From contig CAADVV010000284.1 in the NCBI GenBank assembly GCA_900752535.1, forward strand, positions 1 to 17,788: DNA of 17,788 nucleotides, in the 5' to 3' direction. Below, piece by piece: positions 1 to 7,585 of this stretch (its first letter is position 1; every line of letters begins with the position of its first letter). The translations under genes and the position numbers were made by a program. This stretch comes from Bacteroidales bacterium (GTDB lineage Bacteria; Bacteroidota; Bacteroidia; Bacteroidales; Muribaculaceae). Under the pieces are notes generated by a model that had not been told where the DNA came from, did no database searches, and saw nothing but the letters and a program-made list of their open reading frames with translations.

Positions 1-264
1 CCCGCCCCGGGCAACCCCATCGGGGCCCGTGTCTTTGCCGGGGGGGGGGAGCGCGGCAACCCCGCCACATTCGGCGTCACTCAGGTGATCCCCGGCTGGG
101 TCGAGGCTCTTCAGCTGATGAAAGAGGGCGCAAAATACCGCCTGTTCATCCCCTCGCAGCTCGCCTACGGTCCGAACGGTGCCGGCCCCATCGCCCCCAA
201 TTCGACCCTCATCTTCGACGTCGAACTCATCAAGGTCATCAAGAAATCAAATATAATCATCTAA
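1..264 (+). CDS. FKBP-type peptidyl-prolyl cis-trans isomerase, C-terminal part (5' end outside window)
   Basis: Frame 1 is open from the first base to a TAA at 262-264. From about base 50 on, the translation is a clear FKBP C-terminal half: an NPATFGVTQVIPGWVEAL segment, then an LAYGPNGAGPIAPNSTLIF segment, the conserved FKBP-fold motifs of the active-site rim and last strands. The protein would catalyse cis-trans isomerisation of X-Pro bonds, probably in the periplasm like its neighbour, but the N-terminus is outside the window so no signal peptide can be seen. Bases 1-50 give an unusual protein (A-P-G-N-P-I-G-A-R-V-F-A plus a Gly run) that lines up in register with the usual Y-T-G-T-L-I-D-G-T-V-F-D of the family, which suggests base-call errors, not true divergence. 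The next gene, a second FKBP, starts 10 nt downstream, so the two are probably co-transcribed. The family call is secure from position 50 on. Confidence 0.85.
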   Translation, partial: PAPGNPIGARVFAGGGERGNPATFGVTQVIPGWVEALQLMKEGAKYRLFIPSQLAYGPNGAGPIAPNSTLIFDVELIKVIKKSNIII

Positions 265-274
265 TCATAACGCA

Positions 275-1216
275 ATGAAAAAAATTCTTCTTGCCTGCGG
301 TCTGACAGCCGCAGTAATGACAATGACATCATGCGGCGGCTCGTCATCTCAGGCCGGTTCCGCAGACGACTCACTCAGCAACGCCATCGGCGAATTTAAC
401 GGCGCACAGCTCTGCATGCAGTATAACCAGCTGCCCGACGAGACAAAAGCCAAATTTGACAAAAAACAGATGCTCGAAGGCATCCGCTCGGTGCTGACCG
501 TCGACACCACCCGCTCAAGCTACATGACCGGTGTGCAGATTGGTCTGCAGCTCTGGCAGCAGCTCTATCAGATGGAGAGCCTCGGTGTCAAGATTGACGC
601 CAAGAAGGTGCTCGCCGCTTATGAGAAGGCATTCATGGCCGACTCTGTGGCTGACATGAGCGCTATCGCCGCCAACCATCAGGCTCTGATGGGCAAGGCT
701 CAGGAGCGCATGATGGCCGCCCGTGACTCGATTGCACGCGCCGAAGAGGAAGCTAAGAAAAATTCTCCCGAGGCCAAGAAAAATGTAGCCGAAGGTGCCG
801 CTTACATCAAGAAGCAGAAAGCTGCCGACCCCTCGATTGTCATCGAGAAAGACGGTCTGGCCTATAAGGTCATCAAACAGGGTACTGGCGCAACTGCCGG
901 CCCCAACTCACGTGTGAAAGTTAAATACAGCGGCAAACTCGTCAACGGCACGGAGTTTGACTCGAACGATGCAGCCACCTTCCCCGTTCGTGGCGTCATC
1001 CCCGGATTCAGCGAAGCTCTCCAGAAAATGAACAAGGGTTCACACTACATCATCTACATCCCCGGCGACCTTGCCTACGGTCCTAACGGAACACCTGATG
1101 GCTCGATTCCTCCGATGGCAACCCTTATCTTTGACGTTGAAGTTCTCGACATCGAAGACGGCGCAGCCGCTCCCACAGTAAAAGTAGAGCCTCAGACCGC
1201 CACAGTCAGAAACTAA
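275..1216 (+). CDS. FKBP-type peptidyl-prolyl isomerase, lipoprotein (FkpA/Mip-like)
   Basis: The 313-residue protein begins with a lipoprotein signal peptide, with lipobox Met-Thr-Ser-Cys and the lipidated Cys at residue 20, so it is probably anchored on the periplasmic face of a membrane. Residues 25-185 are mainly helical and charged, resembling the N-terminal dimerisation/chaperone domain of FkpA and Mip proteins. Residues about 194-294 form the FKBP isomerase domain, with VKYSGKLVNGTEFDS, VIPGFSEALQKM and LAYGPNGTP segments visible. An Ala/Pro/Val-rich tail of about 20 residues follows. Expected role: folding of exported proteins through X-Pro isomerisation. It sits 10 nt after another FKBP gene, so an operon of two paralogous foldases is likely, and a terminator begins 28 nt after the stop. 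The ATG at 275 is well supported by the signal peptide. Confidence 0.93.
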   Translation: MKKILLACGLTAAVMTMTSCGGSSSQAGSADDSLSNAIGEFNGAQLCMQYNQLPDETKAKFDKKQMLEGIRSVLTVDTTRSSYMTGVQIGLQLWQQLYQMESLGVKIDAKKVLAAYEKAFMADSVADMSAIAANHQALMGKAQERMMAARDSIARAEEEAKKNSPEAKKNVAEGAAYIKKQKAADPSIVIEKDGLAYKVIKQGTGATAGPNSRVKVKYSGKLVNGTEFDSNDAATFPVRGVIPGFSEALQKMNKGSHYIIYIPGDLAYGPNGTPDGSIPPMATLIFDVEVLDIEDGAAAPTVKVEPQTATVRN

Positions 1217-1243
1217 TCAACCCACCACTCCGTCAGCCGGAGC

Positions 1244-1275
1244 AAAAGGCGCCTCGTCACCCGGGGCGCCTTTTT
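1244..1275 (+). terminator. Rho-independent terminator of the FKBP operon
   Basis: A perfect 10-bp inverted repeat, AAAAGGCGCC (1244-1253) and GGCGCCTTTT (1265-1274), encloses an 11-nt loop and runs into a T tract ending at 1275. It lies just after the FKBP stop codon. The A-tract on the left arm means it could also stop transcription coming from the right. Confidence 0.9.
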
Positions 1276-1332
1276 CGCGTCATAGGCATACGATACACGT
1301 TCTCGGAATCCGTGCGGACTGACAGAAGAAAA

Positions 1333-1358
1333 GTAAGCTGCGCATCAGCGCAGCCTAC
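1333..1358. repeat. GC-rich hairpin (GCTGCGC-ATCA-GCGCAGC)
   Basis: A perfect 7-bp stem (1337-1343 with 1348-1354) around a 4-nt loop extends, after one mismatch, by three more pairs to 1333/1358. No T tract follows, so it is not a canonical terminator. It lies between the FKBP terminator and the left end of the IS remnant. It may be a REP-like hairpin or part of an older element; nothing in this window repeats it. Confidence 0.5.
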
Positions 1359-1382
1359 ACTACAAATTGTAAATCGGTCTAC

Positions 1383-2187
1383 GAGGTTGTCTAAATTTTA
1401 TTGATTAGAATTTTTATGGCGGCAAAATCGATCATTTCTTCCGCTGATTCATTCAGTATCTCATAATTACGGGCGAGTCTGCGACATGTGTCAAGCCACG
1501 CGAAAGATCTTTCCACCACCCATCGCAGAGGTTTGGGCACGAATCCTTTGACTCCGTTGGGCGTGTTGGATACTTCAAGTTCAATGCCGAAATCCTTTTC
1601 GATATCGGCTGCGACATCGCCGCGATAGCCTCTGTCCGAAATGACTTTTTCAAGGTCTTCCCAGATACCGTCGGCCCGACCGCACAGCTCAAGAACCGTC
1701 TTTGAATCATGAATTCCAGCGTTACAGACTTTCCTTGCAAGGATAAAACCATTACAGTCTGTGAGGATGTTTCTTTTGACTCCTTTGACCTTCTTGTTAC
1801 CGTCGGAAACCGTTATCTCCCTGTCTGCTGCCCCATTTGACGCTTTGCACGTCAATGGCGGCCACTGAAGGACTGGATGCCTGGCCACGTTTACGTCCGG
1901 ACAAGTTTCTCAGGAAAATGCTCTCCCCGGCCTTCCACACGCCATTTATGGTAGTAATAATAGGCGTTCTTCCATTTGGGGTAGTCATGTGGAAGCCTGC
2001 GCCACTGACATCCGCTGATCAGTAGATAAAGGATGGCCTCGAACATCGACTGTAAGGAATATTTGTGCTTGCGGCTATCATTTTCAAGGAATATTTTGTT
2101 TATATAAGACCATTGACCCTCGGTCAAGTGTGTCTGATAGAGATTCTTTTTGTATATAAATTTATCTTTTTATCCTTCAACACCCTG
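1383..2187 (-). mobile_element. Degenerate IS5-family insertion sequence (IS427/IS1031-like group)
   Basis: The element is about 0.8 kb, the usual size for this IS5 group, and is filled by one decayed transposase on the minus strand. The boundaries are estimates from weak terminal inverted repeats: the left end reads GAGGTTGTCTAAA from 1383, and the right end read on the minus strand is CAGGGTGTTGAAG from 2187. About 8 of 13 positions agree. No convincing target-site duplication is visible, which fits an old, inactive copy. It lies directly upstream of the AT-rich GLPGLI/barrel module. The family call is strong; the exact ends are uncertain by tens of bases. Confidence 0.75.
1391..2157 (-). 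pseudogene. IS5-family transposase, broken by two frameshifts and probable start loss
   Basis: Three reading frames must be joined to rebuild the protein. Frame A (about 2157 to 1891) gives the N-terminal DUF4096-like domain, with TEGQWSYINKIF and SGCQWRRLPHDYPKW, ending at a TAA at 1891-1893. Frame B (about 1893 to 1835) gives ASSPSVAAIDVQSVKWG, which carries the first catalytic Asp of the DDE triad. Frame C (about 1835 to 1391) gives NKKVKGVKRNILTD, then VISDRGYRGD with the second Asp, and RWVVERSFAWLDTCRRLARNYE-type residues with the catalytic Glu. Each junction is one +1 step, consistent with single-base deletions near 1891-1896 and in the CCCC run at 1831-1834. Upstream of the TTG at 2127 the frame still reads native-like N-L-Y-Q-T-H, back to an ATA at 2155-2157 where an ATG would be expected. 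Programmed frameshifting would explain at most one junction. Confidence 0.85.
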
Positions 2188-2251
2188 ATTGAGGGTTTGT
2201 TATCCCCTATATCATCGGTCTGTCCCTTTGAAGTTGCCTCTCAATCTCTAA

Positions 2252-2283
2252 TTTGTATATTTAAGATTTCTTCTGTAGCTTTG
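2252..2283 (+). promoter_or_regulatory. Bacteroidota sigma-ABfr-type promoter of the GLPGLI/barrel operon
   Basis: A -7 box TAGCTTTG (2276-2283) fits the Bacteroidota consensus TAnnTTTG exactly. A -33 TTTG lies at 2252-2255, 20 nt upstream, which is the expected spacing. Transcription would start near 2290 and give a leader of about 150 nt before the first ATG at 2442. It lies just outside the right end of the IS remnant, so it does not come from the element. Confidence 0.7.
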
Positions 2284-2361
2284 CATTTGGATGATGTTCA
2301 GATTCAAGAGTATCGCCATATCGAAAACAAACTCGTAATTTTCTGTTTAGCCTTGACTTAA

Positions 2362-2389
2362 TGAATTGTTCTAATGTCGTCGCAATTCA
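2362..2389 (+). promoter_or_regulatory. Stem-loop in the operon leader
   Basis: An inverted repeat TGAATTG (2362-2368) and CAATTCA (2383-2389) is separated by 14 nt within the predicted ~150-nt untranslated leader. It is AT-rich and of modest stability. A regulatory role is possible but not shown by anything else in the sequence. Confidence 0.25.
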
Positions 2390-2441
2390 ACTCATATATC
2401 GTAACATAGACACCGACTTCTTTAATTTTAAGCAGATAAAA

Positions 2442-3299
2442 ATGAAACTGTACCAACTTATCGCAGCAATTCTATTGGCAATTTTATTTTCCACGCCTCT
2501 ATCTGCGCAAAAGGCTCAGATAAAGGTCGGCTATGACTATGAAGTCAGCAATGGAGGGCAAGTTCGGAAGAATGACTATATATTATTGAGTGGCAAGGAA
2601 GGCTCGATGTTCTACAATCCGACCGCCTTGTGGATGGACATCAATTCAAAGGATGATGCAGCATGTCAGGCTTACGGTGCAATGGCGTCAGCATTGCAGG
2701 ACGCCGGACGAGGAGATGAGGTGCCAAATCGTTCTGTAAGCATGTATGTATTCAAGGACTTTGTGAAACAGGAGCAAACTGTCTATGACGATTACAGTGA
2801 CCAGTTCGCCAAATACAATGAGCCATTGCAGGAAATGCAATGGGAGGTGATTGCAGATTCTGCGAAAATTATTCTTGGATATGAATGCTTGATGGCAAAG
2901 ACAGCATATCATGGACGCGAATGGACGGCTTGGTTTGCACCTGAAATACCGGTTCAGGACGGCCCGTGGAAATTTACAGGATTGCCGGGATTGATCCTTA
3001 TGGCCAAAGAGTCTCAGGGGATGCATTCGTTTACCGCGAATGGTATCGAGGCAACCGAACAGGGAATTCCCGGAATGCCGCGCGATGACTGGTATCATAA
3101 GGAAGACCGCAAAAAGTATCTTCAAGGAAAGTATCGCCACCTTCAGGACCCGTTTGCCGACCTCGCAGGAGGCAATTTGCCGTCCAATGCCAAAATCTTT
3201 GTAAACGGTAGGGAGACAACCGTAGGTGAAGTTCGTGACCAATTCCGCAAAGAACTTGACAATGGCTATGATTTCCTTGAAATCGATTATCACAAATGA
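2442..3299 (+). CDS. GLPGLI family protein (paralog 1)
   Basis: This 285-residue exported protein has a signal peptide that probably ends at Ala22 (LSA before Gln). The family's signature Gly-Leu-Pro-Gly-Leu-Ile is at residues 180-185, preceded by YHGREWTAWF and PEIPVQDGPWKF, and there is a Cys in Y-E-C at 149. The family (TIGR01200) is known from many Bacteroidota and has no established biochemical role; the protein should be periplasmic. I chose the ATG at 2442 because it starts the signal peptide; the open frame runs further up to 2361, but that part looks like leader. It is the first gene after the promoter at 2252-2283, and its stop overlaps the barrel gene's ATG (ATGA), so the two are translationally coupled. 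It lacks the S-T-P-E-G segment shared by paralogs 2-4 and is the most divergent of the four. Confidence 0.9.
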   Translation: MKLYQLIAAILLAILFSTPLSAQKAQIKVGYDYEVSNGGQVRKNDYILLSGKEGSMFYNPTALWMDINSKDDAACQAYGAMASALQDAGRGDEVPNRSVSMYVFKDFVKQEQTVYDDYSDQFAKYNEPLQEMQWEVIADSAKIILGYECLMAKTAYHGREWTAWFAPEIPVQDGPWKFTGLPGLILMAKESQGMHSFTANGIEATEQGIPGMPRDDWYHKEDRKKYLQGKYRHLQDPFADLAGGNLPSNAKIFVNGRETTVGEVRDQFRKELDNGYDFLEIDYHK

Positions 3300-5875
3300 C
3301 ACGACTTGTCACATATCTGTTTTGTCTGATTGTTGCGACAGTCGCCGTGGCGCAGGTCAATGTGACCGGAAAAGTCATTGACAAGGAGAGCAATGAACCT
3401 CTTGTCGGGGCATCGGTTATTGTCAAAGGGGCTGACGGCAAGATAAAGAAATTTGCCTCATCTAAAGCTGATGGAGGCTTCTCTATCACTATGCCGTCGG
3501 TAATTGGTTGTCGTCTGGAAGTCACCATGATGAGCTTCGCCAAGCAGTCTATTTCTCTTGACAGTGTGAGTTTTCCATTGACCGTCTATATGGAGCCGGG
3601 AACCACCTTACTCAAAGAAGTAACTGTCAAGGCTGACCGCATACGGGAACAAGGCGACACCATCACCTACAATGTCGGCAGTTTTGCCCAGCAGCAGGAC
3701 CGATCCATCGGCGACGTATTGCGGCGTATGCCCGGAATAGATGTTGCCAACAATGGCAAAATTCAATATCAGGGCGAGGACATCAACAAGTTCTATATCG
3801 AAGGCTCCGACCTTCTCGGCGGTAAATACGGCATAGCAACCAATGGCATAAGCCATGAGGATGTTGGAGCGGTAGAAGTAATGGAGAACCATCAGCCCAT
3901 GCAGGTGTTGTCGGGCATATCTTTTTCCGACAAGGCGGCTATCAACCTCAAACTGAAAAACAAAGCGAAAGCGACTTGGACTTTACACGGTGACGCCGGG
4001 GGCGGTTACTCTTGGCAACCCGAAGGTGCGGTATGGGACGGTGAGCTGTTCGCTATGGCCGTGATGCCCGGATTCCAGAACATAACCACCCTGCGCACCA
4101 ACAACACAGGAGAGAACCTTTCATCGTCAAGTACCGATTTCTTCGCCGACCGTCGGCAGACAGGACTCAGCCGATATGTCGGAGTCGATCTGCCCGGCGT
4201 TCCGTCACTAAGTGACAGACGGACTCTTTTTAACCGCTCTTTCCTTGTTTCGACCAACAGTCTGTGGAAATTCGGCCGAGGGGAGTTTAAAGCCAACATC
4301 GACTATTCTTTCAACCGCGTCACTGCCGATGCCTCTAACATCACCACGTACTTTCTTGACGATGGCAACCACATAATCACCGAAAACAGGAGCGGCACGG
4401 AACACAGCCACTCCCTGAGCGGAAAGTTCATCTATGAACTGAACCGAAAGACGGCGTTCATCAACAACACGCTCCAGACAAGCATAGACTGGGATGATGT
4501 AAGCCTCGCCACAACCGGGTCAATACCCAGCTGTCAATCGGCAAATCTGCCGGATTACTATGTCAGCAACAGATTCAAGATGATACAGCGATTCAAGGGA
4601 AAGCACTTGGTAACCTTCCAGAGCGTGAACGAATGGGAATCCCTGCCGCAGACGCTGAATCTCGATATGAACAGTCAGCAGTTTCATCAGCACATTGCCG
4701 ACCATGCATTCTTTACCCATGAGAGCGCGGCTTACGCCTTCAATATTAAGGGAGTGACTCTGAGCCTTGAAGGTGGTATAAAGGGTTATCTCCGTTCTAT
4801 GGACTCGCAACTGCCAGAACTGCCGGAAGAACTGCCGGGACTGACTGAAAACGTGGTAAACACAAACTATCTCACCGTATATGCTACATCAAAGTTTGAA
4901 TATTGGGTGCGTCGGGTGAATCTATCGCTCAACTTGCCCGTAAGTTATGCACATTATTCTTTTGACAAAGCAATTGCAAACCATGACGAGGTTTATTTCT
5001 CTCCGTCGCTAAGTTTCAACTGGAAGCCTAACAACCGCTTTTCAGGCACCTTGCGCGGCGGTCTCGGACACTCGCCGATGAATCTCAACCTTATCCATCC
5101 TGGACTCATAATGACGAACTATCGCACTCTGAAAAGCGGTGTGGATGATTTCTACAACTCATCGTCGCAGAACGTGTCTGCAAGCTTCAGCTACAAACAC
5201 ACCCGTCGCGGACTGTTTGCCAACGGGATGGTGATGCACTCGTGGTCTCACATTCCATATACGATGGCGCAGCAGCTTTATGGCGACTATGTGGTTTACA
5301 GCTACGCCGACGCCAAGAACGTCGGAAAAATGCTTATGGCGATGGGAAATATCGGCAAGACCCTCGACTTCATGCGCGGAAGCTGTAATGTCAACGGTTC
5401 ATTCAGCCGCAACGAGTCACATCTGCTCTCGCAGCAACAATCAGTCAATTCGGTCAGCACCGGCTGGAGTGTTGGCGGCAAAATCAACGGAAATCCTTGC
5501 CGCTGGTTCAGCTTCGACTATCGTATAGACTATTCCGACAGCCGCCTGACGATGAACGGGATGAGCGAATCGTGGCTCTCGACGATGGAAAACGAGCTGA
5601 GTCTGACTTTCATTCCACACCGCAAATTGCAATGGACGGTCAGCGGCGAACATTACCGCAATGAACTGACCGAACATAATTATAAAAACATAGTGATGCT
5701 TGACACCAAGCTGACCTTTCAGCTCAACAAGAAGATAGAATTTGCCGCGTCACTTACCAACATACTTAACAAACGAAGCTACAATTACACCACCTACTCA
5801 CAGCTTTCATCATTTGAGAGCCAGCGACAGCTCCGAGGCCGTCAGCTTCTATTCTCAATAACATTAAGAAAATAA
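3296..5875 (+). CDS. Outer-membrane beta-barrel protein with carboxypeptidase-regulatory-like domain (TonB-dependent-receptor-like)
   Basis: The 859-residue protein has a signal peptide ending near Ala19 (VAVA before Gln). Residues about 21-105 form a carboxypeptidase-D regulatory-like beta-sandwich (VTGKVIDKESNEPLVGASV opening). Residues about 110-220 form a plug-like domain with VGDVLRRMPGIDV-type sequence (here SIGDVLRRMPGIDV) and a KFYIEG segment. From about 225 to the end are alternating aromatic and polar strands typical of an outer-membrane barrel, ending LFSITLRK. I see no clear TonB box, so energy coupling is uncertain. The layout matches the TonB-receptor-like barrels often annotated beside GLPGLI genes in Bacteroidota. 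Possible roles are uptake or export of an unknown ligand. ATGA overlap with paralog 1 and a 5-nt gap to paralog 2 place it inside the operon. Confidence 0.88.
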   Translation: MTRLVTYLFCLIVATVAVAQVNVTGKVIDKESNEPLVGASVIVKGADGKIKKFASSKADGGFSITMPSVIGCRLEVTMMSFAKQSISLDSVSFPLTVYMEPGTTLLKEVTVKADRIREQGDTITYNVGSFAQQQDRSIGDVLRRMPGIDVANNGKIQYQGEDINKFYIEGSDLLGGKYGIATNGISHEDVGAVEVMENHQPMQVLSGISFSDKAAINLKLKNKAKATWTLHGDAGGGYSWQPEGAVWDGELFAMAVMPGFQNITTLRTNNTGENLSSSSTDFFADRRQTGLSRYVGVDLPGVPSLSDRRTLFNRSFLVSTNSLWKFGRGEFKANIDYSFNRVTADASNITTYFLDDGNHIITENRSGTEHSHSLSGKFIYELNRKTAFINNTLQTSIDWDDVSLATTGSIPSCQSANLPDYYVSNRFKMIQRFKGKHLVTFQSVNEWESLPQTLNLDMNSQQFHQHIADHAFFTHESAAYAFNIKGVTLSLEGGIKGYLRSMDSQLPELPEELPGLTENVVNTNYLTVYATSKFEYWVRRVNLSLNLPVSYAHYSFDKAIANHDEVYFSPSLSFNWKPNNRFSGTLRGGLGHSPMNLNLIHPGLIMTNYRTLKSGVDDFYNSSSQNVSASFSYKHTRRGLFANGMVMHSWSHIPYTMAQQLYGDYVVYSYADAKNVGKMLMAMGNIGKTLDFMRGSCNVNGSFSRNESHLLSQQQSVNSVSTGWSVGGKINGNPCRWFSFDYRIDYSDSRLTMNGMSESWLSTMENELSLTFIPHRKLQWTVSGEHYRNELTEHNYKNIVMLDTKLTFQLNKKIEFAASLTNILNKRSYNYTTYSQLSSFESQRQLRGRQLLFSITLRK

Positions 5876-5880
5876 TCAAT

Positions 5881-6720
5881 ATGGAACAGACAATTACAAT
5901 CTTTTTCTTGTGCCTTACAGCGATAGCTGCAATGGCACACAATAATGTGGTTGTGGAATATGACGTCACAACCCGCGATACCGATTCCGGCAAAGCCTGC
6001 ACCGACAAAATGACACTTGTCGCCTCTCCGGAGAGATCTCTATACTTCAACAAAATGAGTCTTTATGTCGACTCTTGCGAATCAACACCTGAAGGCAAGG
6101 CAAAACTACGTGAGACTCAAATGAAGGCATGGAGAGTAGTTCAGCCTGATGGAACAGTGACATATGACGGTCGTAAACTCGGTCTCGCACCTGAAAAGAC
6201 AGAATTTCTGTATGTAGCAAAAGACAATGAAAACGGAGATATGTCTGTTTACGACTTCAAAGCTGGCGAAATGTGGCGATATTATGAACCATTGACTGAA
6301 ATGAATTGGAAAATGGTTGAGGATTCGGTCAAGACTATTCTGGGGTATGAATGTTTCATGGCAGAGGCCGATTATCATGGACGAATCTGGACAGCATGGT
6401 TCTCACCGGAGATTCCCATTCATGACGGGCCATGGAAGCTCCACGGTTTGCCGGGTATGATTCTAAGTGCAGAAGGTAGAGATGGTTTCATAATAGAGGC
6501 AACCGAAGTTGGCTCTACGTGCCAATCTGTTCCTTTTGTGTATTCTGTAAAAGATTACACCAAAGGAGAACGAAAGCAGATTCTTGCTGACCATGAGTAT
6601 TATGAAAACAATTTCGAGAGCTTGATGGCTGCCCAGGGAATAAAAATGAATGCTGATGGGACTCCTGCCAATCTTCCCAAATATGACCGACAGCGAAGAG
6701 CATGGGAAACAGACTACTAA
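5881..6720 (+). CDS. GLPGLI family protein (paralog 2)
   Basis: This 279-residue exported protein has a signal peptide ending near Ala19 (AAMA before His). The signature here is Gly-Leu-Pro-Gly-Met-Ile at residues 189-194, preceded by YHGRIWTAWF and PEIPIHDGPWKL, with the conserved Cys in Y-E-C at 158. It shares S-T-P-E-G-K-A in its N-terminal half with paralog 3 and ends in E-T-D-Y. It starts 5 nt after the barrel gene and stops 7 nt before paralog 3. The DNA around its signal peptide shares a 17-base exact match (5920-5936) with paralog 3 (6767-6783), a sign of local duplication. The ATG at 5881 is set by the signal peptide. Molecular function is unknown. Confidence 0.9.
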   Translation: MEQTITIFFLCLTAIAAMAHNNVVVEYDVTTRDTDSGKACTDKMTLVASPERSLYFNKMSLYVDSCESTPEGKAKLRETQMKAWRVVQPDGTVTYDGRKLGLAPEKTEFLYVAKDNENGDMSVYDFKAGEMWRYYEPLTEMNWKMVEDSVKTILGYECFMAEADYHGRIWTAWFSPEIPIHDGPWKLHGLPGMILSAEGRDGFIIEATEVGSTCQSVPFVYSVKDYTKGERKQILADHEYYENNFESLMAAQGIKMNADGTPANLPKYDRQRRAWETDY

Positions 6721-6727
6721 AATTATT

Positions 6728-7585
6728 ATGAAAAAGATACTCACATCAATCATTCTATGCCTTGTGGCGATAGCTGCAATGGCGCAGAACAAGGCTGACA
6801 TCATTATCAGCTATGACTACACCAGTCCCAACAAGAGGAACCAATCTGTTACGTCTAAAATGACGTTGCTTGCTGGTCCGACCCAAGCAAAATATTTCAA
6901 TGACCTCAGCCTTTGGGTAGATTCTCTGAAATCCACACCTGAAGGTAAGGCGCAGTATATGGAGATAGTAAAAAAAACGTGTATGACCGTGGAGTCTGAT
7001 GGCTCAGTCTCGTTTGATATGAGGAAAGGCCCTACCAAACCGACGAACAGTTATGTATTTACAAACCTTGCGAAAGACTGCCTGACGCATTATAATAGAT
7101 TTGGAGAGGATTATGGATATTACACAGAGCCTCTCTCTGAAATGCAATGGACTATATCAGCGGATTCCACGGCAACCGTTCTCGGTTATGAATGTGTCAT
7201 GGCTGAAAGCAATTATCATGGTCGTCATTGGAAAGCGTGGTTTCCCCCTGAGATCCCGCTGCCATTCGGACCGTGGAAACTTCACGGATTGCCTGGCCTT
7301 ATTCTTGAAGCCGAGGCCAACGGAGGATTCTCATTCGCAGCCACCGGACTTGAACGTACCGACCGCATTATGTCTCCTATGTATATGAAAGACGATTACA
7401 CGAAGGTTGACCGTAAAGAAGCTCTAAAAAATGCTGAATATTTTGCAAACAACGAGGAGAGCATTATGAATGCGCAAGGTCAGAACGTGAAGATATACTC
7501 AACAGACGACGAAGGCAACAAAATTGAAACCCCAAAATACGACGGCCTGAAACACAGCATCGAACCTGATTATAAGAAGAAATGA
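6728..7585 (+). CDS. GLPGLI family protein (paralog 3)
   Basis: This 285-residue exported protein has a signal peptide MKKILTSIILCLVAIAAMA cleaved before Gln20. Gly-Leu-Pro-Gly-Leu-Ile is at residues 187-192 after YHGRHWKAWF and PEIPLPFGPWKL, with the conserved Cys in Y-E-C at 156. I chose the ATG at 6728 over the upstream in-frame ATG at 6650, because 6650 lies inside paralog 2 and would bury the signal peptide. The C-terminus is E-P-D-Y followed by three Lys, longer than in the other paralogs. Its stop overlaps the ATG of paralog 4 (ATGA at 7582-7585). It is probably a tandem duplicate of paralog 2. Function unknown; a periplasmic location is expected. Confidence 0.9.
   Translation: MKKILTSIILCLVAIAAMAQNKADIIISYDYTSPNKRNQSVTSKMTLLAGPTQAKYFNDLSLWVDSLKSTPEGKAQYMEIVKKTCMTVESDGSVSFDMRKGPTKPTNSYVFTNLAKDCLTHYNRFGEDYGYYTEPLSEMQWTISADSTATVLGYECVMAESNYHGRHWKAWFPPEIPLPFGPWKLHGLPGLILEAEANGGFSFAATGLERTDRIMSPMYMKDDYTKVDRKEALKNAEYFANNEESIMNAQGQNVKIYSTDDEGNKIETPKYDGLKHSIEPDYKKK

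Noticed and set aside
1383..2187. Active IS with programmed frameshifting
   Set aside because: Two shifts, an apparently lost ATG, weak terminal repeats and no target duplication fit decay better than recoding.
2361..2441. Upstream extension of the first GLPGLI gene to the in-frame ATG at 2361
   Set aside because: It would put 27 unrelated residues before a good signal peptide that starts at 2442.
2688..3302. Minus-strand open frame of 204 codons opposite GLPGLI paralog 1
   Set aside because: Antisense to a well-supported family member; its translation shows no domain pattern.
6650..6727. Upstream ATG for GLPGLI paralog 3
   Set aside because: The 26 extra residues lie within and just after paralog 2 and hide a clear signal peptide starting at 6728.
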